A stretch of DNA of 64,000 nucleotides from an uncultured Barnesiella sp. (GTDB lineage Bacteria; Bacteroidota; Bacteroidia; Bacteroidales; Barnesiellaceae), in NCBI GenBank assembly GCA_944320995.1, contig CALUJQ010000001.1:62001-126000 (forward strand), read 5' to 3'. Under the pieces are notes generated by a model. The model did no database searches, was not told the DNA's origin, and worked only from the letters and a program-made list of their open reading frames with translations. Each line of letters starts with the position of its first letter. Within the stretch, counting starts at the first letter, position 1. The translations under genes were made by a program, and so were the position numbers. Positions 7,605 to 17,195 of this stretch are shown one piece after another.

Positions 7605-8987
7605 ATGTTGAGATTGTTTTACGTCATATTAGCCAGTGTGTTTGTTTGGGCGTCTTTTTCTTGTGGAGGAAAAGAGGCCGAACAGGAAGAGGCCTCGGCC
7701 CATTTTCAGAAGGGCATAATTTTTGAAGAAGAAAACAAGTTCGATTCGGCTGCGGTATGTTACTTGTCGGCCATAGGAAGTCTTAATCCCAATAAGCCCT
7801 CTAATTTTGAGGCGTTAGGCTCTTATTACAACCGTATAGCCTTGTTGCTTTTTAAGAGCGAGATAAACGATGAGGCGGAAAAAATGTTTCGAGAAGCGAT
7901 TGTATTTAACTCTCGCCTTTTGGATAAAGGCCCGCTTTCAGAGTCTTACCGAGGATTGTGGAAGTGCTTTTGTGTAGATAATACGGAGAGTCTCGATACG
8001 ACCGTTTTGAAAACGGTCGAATTGATTCCTTACATTCAAGACAAGGAAGAACTCTATAAAACCAAAAATGCGCTTGCTTACTATTTCTTGATTTCGGGCG
8101 ATTATCATTCGGCTATGAAGTATAGCGCCGAGATAGAGTCCTTATTTCCCGATTCGGTTTCGTTTTATAAAAATTGCTTGGTAAAAGGCAGTATTTTTTA
8201 TGCCGAAGGGAATATCGATTCGGCGATAGCTTATACGAAAAAAGCGATTTGCAGCAGTTATATTTATACGCGGGTCTCGGCGTATGAGAATATGTATGCC
8301 ATGACAGGCGATAGCGCATATTACGATTTATTCCGGACCTTAAACGATTCTATTTCGGGAATGATGAAGCCGGCCAAGGTCAATTCGGCTTTTTATGGTA
8401 AGCTCATCAATAATATGAATGCCGAGTATTCCCGTAAAATTCATGATCGCACGCTGTTTAGTATTTTCGGTACGGCGATTATTGTTGTTTTGATAGGCGT
8501 ATTCCTATTCTTTTTTTTCAGGAAACGGGCGAAACAGAGCCATCTTACCGATACTGATGGACTCCCTCGGGCGCATTCTGTGGAGATGGAGAAAAAGGGG
8601 GAATCGTTGCAACGAGAAATTGTGGACCAGATAAAGGAAATTACAACCATTAAAAATAAAAGGTTTAAGAAATCGGCAATATTCAAACAAACCCTTGAAC
8701 ATATCGACGGTGGAGCCGTTTTTTTGCCTATATCGTTGCGAAATACACTTTTCGAGTCTTTGAAAGCCGAATATGCGTTGCTTTATCAATTGCTGACCAC
8801 TTATTTCTCTTTTTCCGACGAGGAGTTTTATTTTTTCTGTTTAAGTTCGTTGGGATTGAATACCAAAGAGAGTGCCGCGTGTCGCAGCGTTTCGTTGTCG
8901 GCTATTCGTGTATTGCGCAAGCGGGTCAACGATAAGATGCGAAAATATATAACTACCGAGGCTCTTTTTGAAAGCATAAAGTTGTAA
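7605..8987 (+). CDS. Membrane-anchored TPR protein with C-terminal HTH-like region
   Basis: The start is set at ATG 7605, because this places a lipoprotein signal ending at Cys20 (ASFSC); an upstream TTG at 7554 lies inside the promoter region. Residues about 30-275 are helical TPR-like repeats. A single strong transmembrane segment follows near residues 283-305, then a basic stretch (FRKRAKQ), a charged coiled-coil-like region and a C-terminal helix-turn-helix-like segment (SSLGLNTKESAACRS...IRVLRKRVNDKMRKY). This layout, periplasmic TPRs, one TM helix and a cytoplasmic DNA-binding-like tail, matches a regulator type common in Bacteroidales. A lipid anchor plus a TM helix is unusual. The T9SS cargo gene 162 nt downstream is an obvious candidate target. 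Function is inferred. Confidence 0.7.
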   Translation: MLRLFYVILASVFVWASFSCGGKEAEQEEASAHFQKGIIFEEENKFDSAAVCYLSAIGSLNPNKPSNFEALGSYYNRIALLLFKSEINDEAEKMFREAIVFNSRLLDKGPLSESYRGLWKCFCVDNTESLDTTVLKTVELIPYIQDKEELYKTKNALAYYFLISGDYHSAMKYSAEIESLFPDSVSFYKNCLVKGSIFYAEGNIDSAIAYTKKAICSSYIYTRVSAYENMYAMTGDSAYYDLFRTLNDSISGMMKPAKVNSAFYGKLINNMNAEYSRKIHDRTLFSIFGTAIIVVLIGVFLFFFFRKRAKQSHLTDTDGLPRAHSVEMEKKGESLQREIVDQIKEITTIKNKRFKKSAIFKQTLEHIDGGAVFLPISLRNTLFESLKAEYALLYQLLTTYFSFSDEEFYFFCLSSLGLNTKESAACRSVSLSAIRVLRKRVNDKMRKYITTEALFESIKL

Positions 8988-9070
8988 TTCTCGATAGGGA
9001 AGTAACGCTGTTTTGTTGTAATCCGTTGATTCCTAGAAAATAATAAAATATAAGAATGTAATGCAATTCT

Positions 9071-9102
9071 TTTAATATTGTTTGCTCTAATTTCTATTTT
9101 TG
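9071..9102 (+). promoter_or_regulatory. Promoter of the 962-residue T9SS cargo
   Basis: TATTTTTG at 9095-9102 with TTTA at 9071-9074, spacing 20 nt, 47 nt before the ATG. No terminator is visible after the preceding gene. Confidence 0.55.
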
Positions 9103-9149
9103 TATAAAATTAAAGTAAATGAGGTTGTATTACTAATGTTTTATTATTT

Positions 9150-12038
9150 ATGAAAAAGATTTACTTTCTGCTTTTTGCATGGGTTTTGTCAATAGGGGCG
9201 GTTAGTGCGCAAACAACGATTTATGCTTACCGTACTTCCCAGACAAGTGATCCCACGAATGTAAAGAAGGGGCCGGTAAAATTTTTATCGACCACACCTT
9301 CGGTGATAGAACTTATAGCCGATCAGTCGAAACTCGGTTCGGTTTATGCAGGGACTTATTTCAATTACAAATGGTATGCCCAAGTGACAAAGCCGGGGAC
9401 ACAATCCTCGCTGGAAGGATTATATACTATCGATATGACCAATGGTACGCGGCAGTTGATTTCGGCACAAGGTTCGCATTTGGTCGAAATGACCTATGAT
9501 TATACCACCTCGACGATGTATGGTGTAAGTAGCAATGCCGAGGATTTGATGACAATCGACCTCAATACCGGGGAAACGAACGAGATAGGTACATTCCAAG
9601 AAGGGGAGACGGCCGTCTATATTTTGGCCTTGGCGTGTGATGTAGAGGGTACGATGTACGGTATCGCGACCAACGATAACCTCTATACCATTGATAAGAC
9701 TACGGCCGCTTGTACGTTGATCGGTTCTACCGGAGTCAATGCCGCATATACTCAGAGTATGGATTTCGATAGGAATAATGATATTCTATATTGGTTGAAC
9801 TGTGGAGACTGTATCCTTTATACCGTCGATGTGACTACGGGTAAAGCTACGGCTATCGGAGCTGTGGGCGAAAAAGGCGATGATGTGATAAACAGTATAT
9901 TTATTCCTTATATACACGTTCCTGTGGGGGCTCCCGACCGGGTATTGGATCGTCAGGTTTCTGCTTCGGGAAATAATGTTACTCTTTCGTGGAGAAATCC
10001 TTCGATCGATGCTCAGGGAAATCCTCTTGCCGAACTTACATCGGTAAATGTGTATCGGGACGGTGAATTGGTGGAAACCGTGTCGGTAACCGGCCAAATG
10101 GGAGAGACGGCGGAATATACCGATACCGGTGTTTCTGATGGGTTACATAACTATAAGCTGGTTCCGGTCAACTCCAAAGGCGAAGGTGGCGTCGAAAGTG
10201 ACGATTTGCAGATTTATGTGGGAGATAATGCGCCGGGCCCGGTGGTTAATTTTACGGTCAGTCAAGGCGATAATACCGCTATATTGGAGTGGGAGACTCC
10301 GACGGAGGGCATGTATGGCGGGCCTTTCGATCCGAGCAGCATTACAGAATATGTGATTTCTCGTTCTGCCGGAACAGATATTGTCGAGGATACCGTGCCG
10401 GCCTCGCAGCATAGCTATACCGATACGCCAGGCTTCGGTACTTATACCTATTCGATTTATGCCAAGAATGCAGTAGGAAATGGTGTTGAAGTTTCGGCAG
10501 AGCCTATCGTCGTCAAACCGGCCGATTGGATTCTTATGGCAACTGATGAGGTCGTTGTGGAGACCGGGAAGACCTATCATTTCTATGATGCTTCGGGCCC
10601 CGATGCGGTTTATCCCAATTCGCAGAACGACACACTCACGATTCGTCCTGCAAGTGCTAACGGTTTGGTTCATGTCGCTTTCAAGAAGTTTGAGACCGAT
10701 ACATGGGGCGATTACTTGTATATATTCAACGGAGCAAGCGTCGAGTCGCCTTTGATTGGGAAATACACGTCGATGAGTGTCCCCGCGGAATTGCAATCGT
10801 TGGAATCTACCAGTGCCGACGGAGCGCTCACCTTTGTCTTCGTGTCGGACGTCATGTCTCGCTATGAAGGTTGGGAAGCCGACGTGACTGTGGTTGAGAA
10901 GAAACAGAACGATCTTGTGGCCGGTAGCTTGAAAGGTGATTTGTTCCCGGCTGCTCAGACGGTGGCATCGTATACATTCTTGGTGTCGAATAAAGGTGTT
11001 AATGCGGTTGGAGCCTCGGATTATAAAGTGAGATTGGTCGATGGCTCTGGTTCGCTCCTTGACGAGGTATCGGGAGAAGATCTTGAATCGATGCAGTCGG
11101 CAGAGTTTACATTGTCATTTACTCCTTCCGAGGCGGGTGATATGAGCATTCATGCCGAAATTGAGTTTGCCGACGATAACGACCTGTCGAATAACCAGTC
11201 CGAAGTATTGTCGATCTCGGTTCTCGAAGAGGGATGTGAATTTGTTTCAGTCGGCGACAATACTGAAAGTTTGTTGGTTATGCCGATTTCATTCATGTCG
11301 GGAGAGTCGCTTAGCGAGACAATTTATTATAAAGACGAAATCGGTATTTTGGGTGGTTCATTGAAATCTATTACCTATCAATTTGTATCAGTAGGTACGG
11401 CCTATTCGAGTGTCCCGGTACAGATATGGGTGGCAGAAACCGAAATGGAAGATTTGAATGAAACCTCTATCCCGGCCAATGAAATGACATTGGTATTTGA
11501 CGGAACCGTATCGGTAAGCCCCGGTGATGAGGAATTGGTATTCCAACTGGCAACTCCATATAACTACAAAGGAGGGAATCTGGTTGTATTGGTCTACAAG
11601 AAAAGTGCCGGTTCGACGTCGTTCGATGTAAATTTCAAGGGGACATACGGTTCGTATAATTCCGACCCGAAACGCTCACGTTATACTTCTACATTTGATG
11701 ACAGTGAAGTATTAGACCCCAATGCTGTTCCCCTCGGATATTCAGCCGGAACGACGTGGGTGAATATAAAGATGTTGTTTACCGATGTCCCGTCGGGAGT
11801 GACGACGGTGGTAGAGCCGGCCAAGGTGACTGCCTATCCCAATCCTGTAAGCGGAATTCTCAATATCGCAGGCGATGATATCCAAAAGGTAGAGTTGTAT
11901 AGTTATACCGGACAGATCGTATATGTTTCGGGGGGCGTAAATGCGATAGATATGGCTTCTTATCCGGCAGGTGTATATTATTTGAAGATTACGGCCGGTG
12001 AAGGTTCACCGATAGTAAAGAAGATTGTGAAAAACTAA
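9150..12038 (+). CDS. T9SS-sorted multidomain surface protein (propeller-like, FN3, CUB-like)
   Basis: A 962-residue exported protein with signal peptide MKKIYFLLF...GAVSA and Gln at +1. Residues about 25-255 form repeats of the type YTIDMTNGT, TIDLNTGET and TVDVTTGKA, suggesting a beta-propeller. Two fibronectin type III-like domains start near residues 261 (APDRVLDRQV) and 361 (APGPVVNFTV). A CUB-like domain spans about 471-585 (DYLYIFNGA). A CARDB-like beta-sandwich spans about 587-690, and another beta domain about 694-885. The last 70 residues are a type A T9SS sorting domain (AYPNPVSG, YSYTGQIV, YPAGVYYLKI, KKIVKN), so the mature protein should be secreted or attached to the surface. 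No catalytic motif is evident; adhesion or ligand binding is a guess. Confidence 0.85.
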   Translation: MKKIYFLLFAWVLSIGAVSAQTTIYAYRTSQTSDPTNVKKGPVKFLSTTPSVIELIADQSKLGSVYAGTYFNYKWYAQVTKPGTQSSLEGLYTIDMTNGTRQLISAQGSHLVEMTYDYTTSTMYGVSSNAEDLMTIDLNTGETNEIGTFQEGETAVYILALACDVEGTMYGIATNDNLYTIDKTTAACTLIGSTGVNAAYTQSMDFDRNNDILYWLNCGDCILYTVDVTTGKATAIGAVGEKGDDVINSIFIPYIHVPVGAPDRVLDRQVSASGNNVTLSWRNPSIDAQGNPLAELTSVNVYRDGELVETVSVTGQMGETAEYTDTGVSDGLHNYKLVPVNSKGEGGVESDDLQIYVGDNAPGPVVNFTVSQGDNTAILEWETPTEGMYGGPFDPSSITEYVISRSAGTDIVEDTVPASQHSYTDTPGFGTYTYSIYAKNAVGNGVEVSAEPIVVKPADWILMATDEVVVETGKTYHFYDASGPDAVYPNSQNDTLTIRPASANGLVHVAFKKFETDTWGDYLYIFNGASVESPLIGKYTSMSVPAELQSLESTSADGALTFVFVSDVMSRYEGWEADVTVVEKKQNDLVAGSLKGDLFPAAQTVASYTFLVSNKGVNAVGASDYKVRLVDGSGSLLDEVSGEDLESMQSAEFTLSFTPSEAGDMSIHAEIEFADDNDLSNNQSEVLSISVLEEGCEFVSVGDNTESLLVMPISFMSGESLSETIYYKDEIGILGGSLKSITYQFVSVGTAYSSVPVQIWVAETEMEDLNETSIPANEMTLVFDGTVSVSPGDEELVFQLATPYNYKGGNLVVLVYKKSAGSTSFDVNFKGTYGSYNSDPKRSRYTSTFDDSEVLDPNAVPLGYSAGTTWVNIKMLFTDVPSGVTTVVEPAKVTAYPNPVSGILNIAGDDIQKVELYSYTGQIVYVSGGVNAIDMASYPAGVYYLKITAGEGSPIVKKIVKN

Positions 12039-12065
12039 TAGTAGATTCTCATAATATGAAAAGCA

Positions 12066-12098
12066 GGGGAGATTCCCGATAGGGGGAGTCTCCCTTGT
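12066..12098 (+). terminator. Hairpin between convergent genes, likely terminator
   Basis: GGGGAGATTCCC pairs with GGGGGAGTCTCCC (one wobble) around a short loop. It is 28 nt after the T9SS cargo stop and upstream of the convergent rnhB end. The T tract is weak (TTGTGT). Confidence 0.55.
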
Positions 12099-12180
12099 GT
12101 ATATGATTATGGAGTAATATCCTGTGTTAAGGGATAACGGATTTAGAGCTACGAGCCCGTCAGAAAGACCGTGAAGCAGG

Positions 12181-12777
12181 TTAGAAAATAGAGAGTTGCC
12201 TGTCGAGCAGTTGGAACGACATGCGGTGATAGGGAGTGGTCCCATATTTTGCAATGGCTGCGCGATGGGCTTTGGTCGGATACCCCTTGTTTGATTTCCA
12301 GTCGTATTGCGGATATTCTTCGTGCAGGCGGTTCATGTAATCGTCGCGGTAGGTCTTTGCCAAAATCGATGCGGCTGCGATTGCTTCATATTTGCCGTCT
12401 CCCTTGATTACGCAGGTGTGAGGAATATCGGGATAGGGTTTGAATCGGTTGCCGTCGATGAGCAGGTGTTGGGGGGTGACGGAGAGTTGCTCGATGGCCC
12501 GGTGCATGGCAAGGAATGAAGCGTTGAGGATATTGATACGGTCGATCTCTTCGGGGGTAACGATACCTACGGCCCACGCTACGGCTTCCTGTTCGATGAT
12601 AGGGCGCAAATTATAGCGTTGTTTTTCGGATAGCTGTTTCGAGTCGTTGAGCAATTCATTGCGAAAGTCGGGCGGCAGGATTACGGCTGCGGCGTATACG
12701 GCTCCCGCCAAACAGCCTCGGCCGGCTTCGTCGCAACCGGCCTCGACTATCCCGCTTTTCAGGTAAGGAAGCAACAT
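12181..12777 (-). CDS. rnhB: Ribonuclease HII
   Basis: RNase HII cuts RNA in RNA-DNA hybrids and removes single ribonucleotides from DNA. The 198-residue protein begins MLLPYLKSG and has the catalytic Asp16-Glu17 in DEAGRG, further acidic residues in LLIDGN, and the [17 protein letters not shown] block. The in-frame extension upstream to 12900 would overlap the DUF4831 gene and lacks homology, so ATG 12777 is chosen. It starts 7 nt after the DUF4831 stop, indicating an operon with that gene. Confidence 0.95.
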   Translation of the reverse strand: MLLPYLKSGIVEAGCDEAGRGCLAGAVYAAAVILPPDFRNELLNDSKQLSEKQRYNLRPIIEQEAVAWAVGIVTPEEIDRINILNASFLAMHRAIEQLSVTPQHLLIDGNRFKPYPDIPHTCVIKGDGKYEAIAAASILAKTYRDDYMNRLHEEYPQYDWKSNKGYPTKAHRAAIAKYGTTPYHRMSFQLLDRQLSIF

Positions 12778-12784
12778 ACCGGTT

Positions 12785-13852
12785 TTATTTGCCGATTTGA
12801 CGGATAGCCCCTGTTTGCGGATAGAAAGTGGCGCAAGAGGGATTCTTTTTGTCGGTAAAGATAGAGGGGTCGAGCCCGAATATGACACCGAATTGTGCAA
12901 TGGGCAGATTCTCTTTGAAAAGAGTCTTTTTCCCGTCGGTCAAAGTTATCTCGGCTTTCCCGGGGATTGCGTATGCAACGGCATTTTTGGGCATTTGCTT
13001 GATGTTGCCTTTGTTGTCAACAGGGAGCTGCCCCTCTTCGATAATTTTCAAGGTGAGATATACGGGGGCCCCGCTCAGATTCTCGGCCTTGACTACGCCA
13101 TAGAGGTCTGAAATGCGGAAAACCACTTCGTTTGTGACCTCTTCGACCGGGATATAGTCGATATGTTTAACGACGGTTTCGGTCTGTGTCGTGCCCATGA
13201 AAAGAGCCATGAGGGCTGCCTCTTGCTCGTCGAGTTGTTGCATGATCAGTTTGAACGATTCACCGTCGGCGGGGAGTTCGTCAACTTCGCCGGTCACTAA
13301 ATTCAGTCGGCTTTCCCGGATGCGGTAAAGCTGTTTGGCGGCAACTTCGGCCATCTTTGCCGTGGAGGCCGACATGAGCAACTCTTCGGAATAGACTTTG
13401 GCATATTGGTTGTCGTCGAGCGGGCTTTTCTCTTTGGCTTTCGGTGCGGTGGAGACAGTCGTATCGATGACCGGCTCGGTGTTGATGGAGAGCAAAAGCC
13501 CGTTTTCGTCTAAAACGATATATCCGTTATTCCCGGCTTTGAATTGCATGAGATATTGTTCTGCGGGATCGGGGACACCGTAGGGGGCGATTTTGACCGA
13601 AGAGAGGCTCCACTCTTCGGAGTCTTGGGTGATGGCTCCCGGAATGCCCAAATATTTTTCGGCATATCGGTAGTATGGCCCCGCCTTTCGTATTGTTTTG
13701 GTGGCAACCACTTCGATGTCGAGATGGGTTTGCGGGAGAGAGTATATTAGTCCGTACTCGTTGTGCTTCTCGGCGGTGAGTCTCTTGGTCTCTTGGGCAA
13801 ATCCTAAACTGGTTGAAATCAGTAGGCAGAGCGTTAAAACGGAATATTTCAT
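12785..13852 (-). CDS. DUF4831 family exported protein
   Basis: A 355-residue protein of unknown function from a family restricted to Bacteroidota as far as I know. The start is taken as the ATG giving [19 protein letters not shown], a clean signal peptide with Gln at +1; the TTG at 13876 only adds residues in front of it. The mature part is beta-rich with a central charged helical region ([26 protein letters not shown], about residues 165-195). It has no cysteines in the mature N-terminus, so it is probably periplasmic. It sits between nnr and rnhB on the minus strand and is 7 nt from rnhB. I cannot assign a function. Confidence 0.75.
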   Translation of the reverse strand: MKYSVLTLCLLISTSLGFAQETKRLTAEKHNEYGLIYSLPQTHLDIEVVATKTIRKAGPYYRYAEKYLGIPGAITQDSEEWSLSSVKIAPYGVPDPAEQYLMQFKAGNNGYIVLDENGLLLSINTEPVIDTTVSTAPKAKEKSPLDDNQYAKVYSEELLMSASTAKMAEVAAKQLYRIRESRLNLVTGEVDELPADGESFKLIMQQLDEQEAALMALFMGTTQTETVVKHIDYIPVEEVTNEVVFRISDLYGVVKAENLSGAPVYLTLKIIEEGQLPVDNKGNIKQMPKNAVAYAIPGKAEITLTDGKKTLFKENLPIAQFGVIFGLDPSIFTDKKNPSCATFYPQTGAIRQIGK

Positions 13853-13950
13853 AAAATAAAGATTTTCATTAGACAAATGGTTGCATACAAACCGGGATAG
13901 GCTCGATTATTGTGAATCTGTATGACGTACTCCGGCCTTGACATGCTATG

Positions 13951-13958
13951 CAAAGATA
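13951..13958 (-). promoter_or_regulatory. Possible -7 box for DUF4831-rnhB
   Basis: On the minus strand TATCTTTG fits TAnnTTTG and lies 98 nt upstream of the DUF4831 start, just after nnr. No convincing -33 box is seen. Confidence 0.4.
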
Positions 13959-13978
13959 TAAAATGTTTTGACATTCTA

Positions 13979-15505
13979 TTACATTCGGTGTGCTTTTATC
14001 TGTTTGAACGCTTGCCCGAGGTGTGTGATGATGTCGCCGGCGGTGATAAACTCTTCGCTTGATTCCCGGGCGGCTATGTCGCCGGCGGTCCCGTGCAGGA
14101 AGACGCCTATGATTGCGGCATCTTCGGGGGGATAACCTTGTGCCAGCAGAGCCCCTATAATTCCGGTGAGGACATCGCCGCTGCCGGCAGTAGCCATTCC
14201 GGGGTTCCCGGTCGAGTTGAAATGTATCGAACCATCGGGCAGGGCCACGGCTGTGTGGGCACCTTTCAGTACGACGACAATGTCGTATTTGGAAGCGACA
14301 TGGGTGATGCATTTCAGCCGGGAGGCATCGTCGGTCATGGGGCCGAACATGCGTTCCAGTTCGTGGATATGGGGGGTAAGAATGGTGCGGGAGGGCAAAT
14401 ATCGCAAAAGGCTTTGTTCCCGGGCAATGCAGTTAAGCGCATCGGCATCGAGTACGAGCGGCTGTTTCGCCTCCTTGATCAGGTGCATAATGGCCGACAG
14501 GGAGGTGTCGTTACACCCCATTCCGGGACCTATGGCAATGGCCGAATAACGGGGGTGGAGAGGGATTTGCTCGATGTGTTCCTCACCTTTGTCGGGTGAG
14601 AAGAGAGCTTCGGGGACGGCTGTTTGCAAGATGAGATTGGCGCATCGGGGGGAGTGTACGGTGACCAATCCTGCGCCGCTGTGCAAAGCGGCTTTGGCCG
14701 AGAGTACGGCAGCCCCTATCATGGTATATTGCCCGGCCGCCAAAAGCAGATGCCCGTAGTCGCGTTTATCCGAGAATTTAGCCCGGGGAACGATGTTGCG
14801 GGCTACGTCGGGTAGGATTGTGAGGTAGTAGGGCGTTTCGGTCTGGGCGATGGCGCGAGAGTGAATGCCGATGTCGAGGACTTTGACTTTCCCGACAAAC
14901 TGGTTGTTCTCGGCAAAAAAGAACGATAGTTTGGGCGTTTGTAGCGTGAGTGTGAGCGAGGCTTTGACCGTGCGGTCGCTCGACACGTCGGGATTCCATT
15001 CTCCGAATAGGCCCGAGGGAATGTCGATAGAGATGACGAAAGCCCCCGATTCGTTGATGTATCGGACCAAGGAGGCGAACCCTCCCGACAGCGGCTCCCT
15101 GAGTCCGGCACCGAACAATCCGTCGATAATCACATCGTCGGGTTGAATGGATGGCGGCGAAAATTGATTGTTTATTTCGAAGAAGTTGGCATGCCCGGTC
15201 TCTTTCAGCCGCTTCCGGTTTTGCTCGCAATCGGGCGATAGCCGGTGGCCGGCCATGGTATTGAACAGATATACAATGGGGTTGTATTTTCGTTTGAGCA
15301 ACAGGCGGGCGGTAGCCAAAGCGTCGCCGCCGTTATTCCCCGGCCCGGCAAAAATATAGATGGTACGGGAGGGCGAGATGGCTTGGCATATCTCTTCGGT
15401 AATGGCATTGGCCGCTCGTTCCATCAAGTCGATAGAGGCGATAGGCTCGTATTCCATGGTTAATTGGTCGAGCAATTTGGTCGCTTGTGTCGTGAAAATT
15501 TTCAT
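13979..15505 (-). CDS. nnr: Bifunctional NAD(P)H-hydrate epimerase / ADP-dependent dehydratase
   Basis: This enzyme repairs hydrated NADH and NADPH. The 508-residue length equals the usual fusion. The N-terminal YjeF_N epimerase domain (about 1-215) has GPGNNGGDALATARLL and DGLFGAGLREPLSG. The C-terminal ribokinase-like dehydratase domain (about 230-508) has GPGMGC, the DADALN motif and the phosphate-binding NPGMATAGSGDVLTG loop. Both halves look intact. The gene is divergent from hpt with overlapping promoter regions in 194 bp. Confidence 0.95.
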   Translation of the reverse strand: MKIFTTQATKLLDQLTMEYEPIASIDLMERAANAITEEICQAISPSRTIYIFAGPGNNGGDALATARLLLKRKYNPIVYLFNTMAGHRLSPDCEQNRKRLKETGHANFFEINNQFSPPSIQPDDVIIDGLFGAGLREPLSGGFASLVRYINESGAFVISIDIPSGLFGEWNPDVSSDRTVKASLTLTLQTPKLSFFFAENNQFVGKVKVLDIGIHSRAIAQTETPYYLTILPDVARNIVPRAKFSDKRDYGHLLLAAGQYTMIGAAVLSAKAALHSGAGLVTVHSPRCANLILQTAVPEALFSPDKGEEHIEQIPLHPRYSAIAIGPGMGCNDTSLSAIMHLIKEAKQPLVLDADALNCIAREQSLLRYLPSRTILTPHIHELERMFGPMTDDASRLKCITHVASKYDIVVVLKGAHTAVALPDGSIHFNSTGNPGMATAGSGDVLTGIIGALLAQGYPPEDAAIIGVFLHGTAGDIAARESSEEFITAGDIITHLGQAFKQIKAHRM

Positions 15506-15555
15506 GTCGATATTCTCGTTTTAACTCCTTGTCTCAGGGGTTGGAAAGGATAATA

Positions 15556-15587
15556 CAAAAATAGTGAGAAAAAAGAGAATGGAAAAT
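15556..15587 (-). promoter_or_regulatory. Promoter of nnr
   Basis: Minus-strand TATTTTTG (15563 down to 15556) with a T-rich -33 region about 19-20 nt upstream (15584-15587). The -7 box lies 50 nt before the nnr ATG. Confidence 0.5.
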
Positions 15588-15644
15588 ATTTTGTTGCCTT
15601 TGGCAAGGAGAAGAAAAGTAAAACCGTAAAAATATAGATTATCG

Positions 15645-15676
15645 TTTCGGAGTTTTTCCGATTTATTATAACTTTG
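15645..15676 (+). promoter_or_regulatory. Promoter of hpt-adk
   Basis: TAACTTTG at 15669-15676 with TTTC at 15645-15648, spacing 20 nt; ATG of hpt is 22 nt downstream. The extended context ATTTATTATAACTTTGT recurs at the fimbrial operon promoter near 21561. Confidence 0.6.
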
Positions 15677-15698
15677 TGCATCATTCAGAATAGAACCA

Positions 15699-16238
15699 AT
15701 GGACACAAAAATTCAGATCAAAGACCGTTTTTTTACTCCCTATATTTCGCGGGAAAAAATAGCGGAGGCTGTTGAGCATATAGCTTCGCAGATAAATAAA
15801 GATTTGGCTGGCAAGAACCCTCTGTTCCTGTGCGTGTTGAATGGCGCATTTGTCTTTGCGGCCGACCTCTTTCGGGAACTTACCATCGAGGCGGAGATTT
15901 CGTTTATCCGCATGAAATCGTACGAGGGTATGCACTCTACCGGCGAAGTGAAGCAGATTTATGGATTGCAACAGGATATTACCGACCGCACGGTTGTCGT
16001 TGTCGAGGATATTGTCGATACGGGATTCACCATTCAACAACTGTTGAGACAGTTGAATGCGCATAACCCCAAAGAGATTAAGGTGGCGACTTTGTTGTTT
16101 AAGCCCGAGTCGCTCAAATGTAATGTGAAACCCGACTATGTGGCTCTTGCGATACCTCCTGCCTTTATTGTCGGGTATGGACTCGATTATGACGAGCAGG
16201 GACGGAATCTGAAAGACATTTATGTCGTGGCGGAATAA
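15699..16238 (+). CDS. hpt: Hypoxanthine phosphoribosyltransferase
   Basis: Salvages hypoxanthine and guanine to IMP and GMP with PRPP in the cytoplasm. The 179-residue protein has the PRPP-binding signature VVVVEDIVDTGFTI near residue 105, the N-terminal flexible-loop region with MKSYEGMHSTG near residue 70, and the purine-binding end FIVGYGLDYDEQGRNL. Length is typical. It is 39 nt upstream of adk, so the two purine genes probably form one unit. Confidence 0.95.
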   Translation: MDTKIQIKDRFFTPYISREKIAEAVEHIASQINKDLAGKNPLFLCVLNGAFVFAADLFRELTIEAEISFIRMKSYEGMHSTGEVKQIYGLQQDITDRTVVVVEDIVDTGFTIQQLLRQLNAHNPKEIKVATLLFKPESLKCNVKPDYVALAIPPAFIVGYGLDYDEQGRNLKDIYVVAE

Positions 16239-16277
16239 ATAAGGATAGAAATGTTGAATGGGTAAAAATAAGGCGAG

Positions 16278-16850
16278 ATGTTGAATATTGTAATTTTTGG
16301 AGCCCCGGGGTCGGGTAAGGGAACACAAAGTGAGAGACTGATCGAAGAGTATGGCTTGTTTCATATCTCTACCGGTGATGTATTGCGCGAGGAGATCGCC
16401 AAAGGGACCGAGTTGGGTAAGACTGCCGAAGCTTATATTTCGAAAGGTCAACTGATTCCCGACGAATTGATGGTTGATATTTTGGCAGATGTATTCGATT
16501 CACACGAGGAGGCCAAGAAGGGGGTAATTTTCGACGGTTTTCCCCGCACGATCGCTCAGGCCGAGGCTTTGACGCACATGCTGGCTGAGCGGAATACACA
16601 GGTCGATGTCGTGTTGGGCCTTGAAGTGGAGGAACAGGAGTTGATCGATCGCTTGTTGAAACGTGGACAGGTATCGGGCCGCAGCGATGACAACTTGGAG
16701 ACTATTCAGAAACGCCTTGATGTCTATCACAGTCAAACCAAACCATTGAAAGATTTTTACCAAAAGGCCGGCAAATACCGTGCGATACCGGGTATGGGCG
16801 GCGTAGATAAGGTTTTTGAAACTATTAAGTCGGTGATTGCCAAGTTATAA
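16278..16850 (+). CDS. adk: Adenylate kinase
   Basis: Interconverts ATP+AMP and 2 ADP. The 190-residue protein has the P-loop GAPGSGKGTQ at residue 7, the AMP-binding region HISTGDVLREE and FDGFPRT, and a short LID (KRGQVSGRSDDN) with no zinc cysteines, so it is the short-LID form. It follows hpt by 39 nt and ends before a near-perfect terminator. Confidence 0.97.
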   Translation: MLNIVIFGAPGSGKGTQSERLIEEYGLFHISTGDVLREEIAKGTELGKTAEAYISKGQLIPDELMVDILADVFDSHEEAKKGVIFDGFPRTIAQAEALTHMLAERNTQVDVVLGLEVEEQELIDRLLKRGQVSGRSDDNLETIQKRLDVYHSQTKPLKDFYQKAGKYRAIPGMGGVDKVFETIKSVIAKL

Positions 16851-16880
16851 TCTTGGGGAATCGTATTAATGTAATAGCGT

Positions 16881-16916
16881 TACGGGATTCTCTTGCGAGA
16901 GAATCCCGTATTTTTT
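16881..16916 (+). terminator. Strong rho-independent terminator after adk
   Basis: Perfect 13-bp stem TACGGGATTCTCT and AGAGAATCCCGTA with loop TGCG, followed by six T. Confidence 0.95.
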
Positions 16917-16956
16917 ATGGATTTATTGGGGGGAGATGAATCGGTGAAAGAGTGCC

Positions 16957-17155
16957 GTGGCCTTTGCATTCACCTTTCGCTATCTTTGTAGAAGATAGGA
17001 TGCGGATCGGCATAGCCCAAATTTGAAAACATTGTTTTCATTTGTCTCTGCACTCGCCTTTCGCTATTTTTGGATAAGATAGTCTGCGGTTTGGCATAGT
17101 CAAATTTGAAAACTTTGTTTTCATTTGCCTCTGCGCTCGCCTTTCACTATCTTTG
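16957..17155 (+). repeat. Tandem promoter-cassette array A upstream of obgE (three ~83-bp units)
   Basis: Three copies of an 83-84 bp unit, each ending in a promoter. The -7 boxes are TATCTTTG 16981-16988, TATTTTTG 17065-17072 and TATCTTTG 17148-17155. The -33 boxes of units 2 and 3 are TTTG at 17041 and 17124, each exactly 20 nt from the -7 box; unit 1 is degenerate (GTGG). The spacer is nearly constant (CTCTGCACTCGCCTTTCGC type). Between promoters lies GCGG..CGGCATAG followed by an inverted repeat TGAAAAC-n3-GTTTTCA that runs into the next -33 box. The obgE ATG is 40 nt after the last -7 box. The same unit occurs at 41339-41536. Confidence 0.85.
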
Positions 17156-17195
17156 TGGCCTGTAATGAAATGAGTATAAAATAGAATAATAGAAT

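Noticed and set aside
16957..17155. CRISPR-like array of evenly spaced repeats
   Set aside because: The whole 83-bp unit repeats, there are no unique spacers, no cas genes nearby, and each unit contains promoter boxes.
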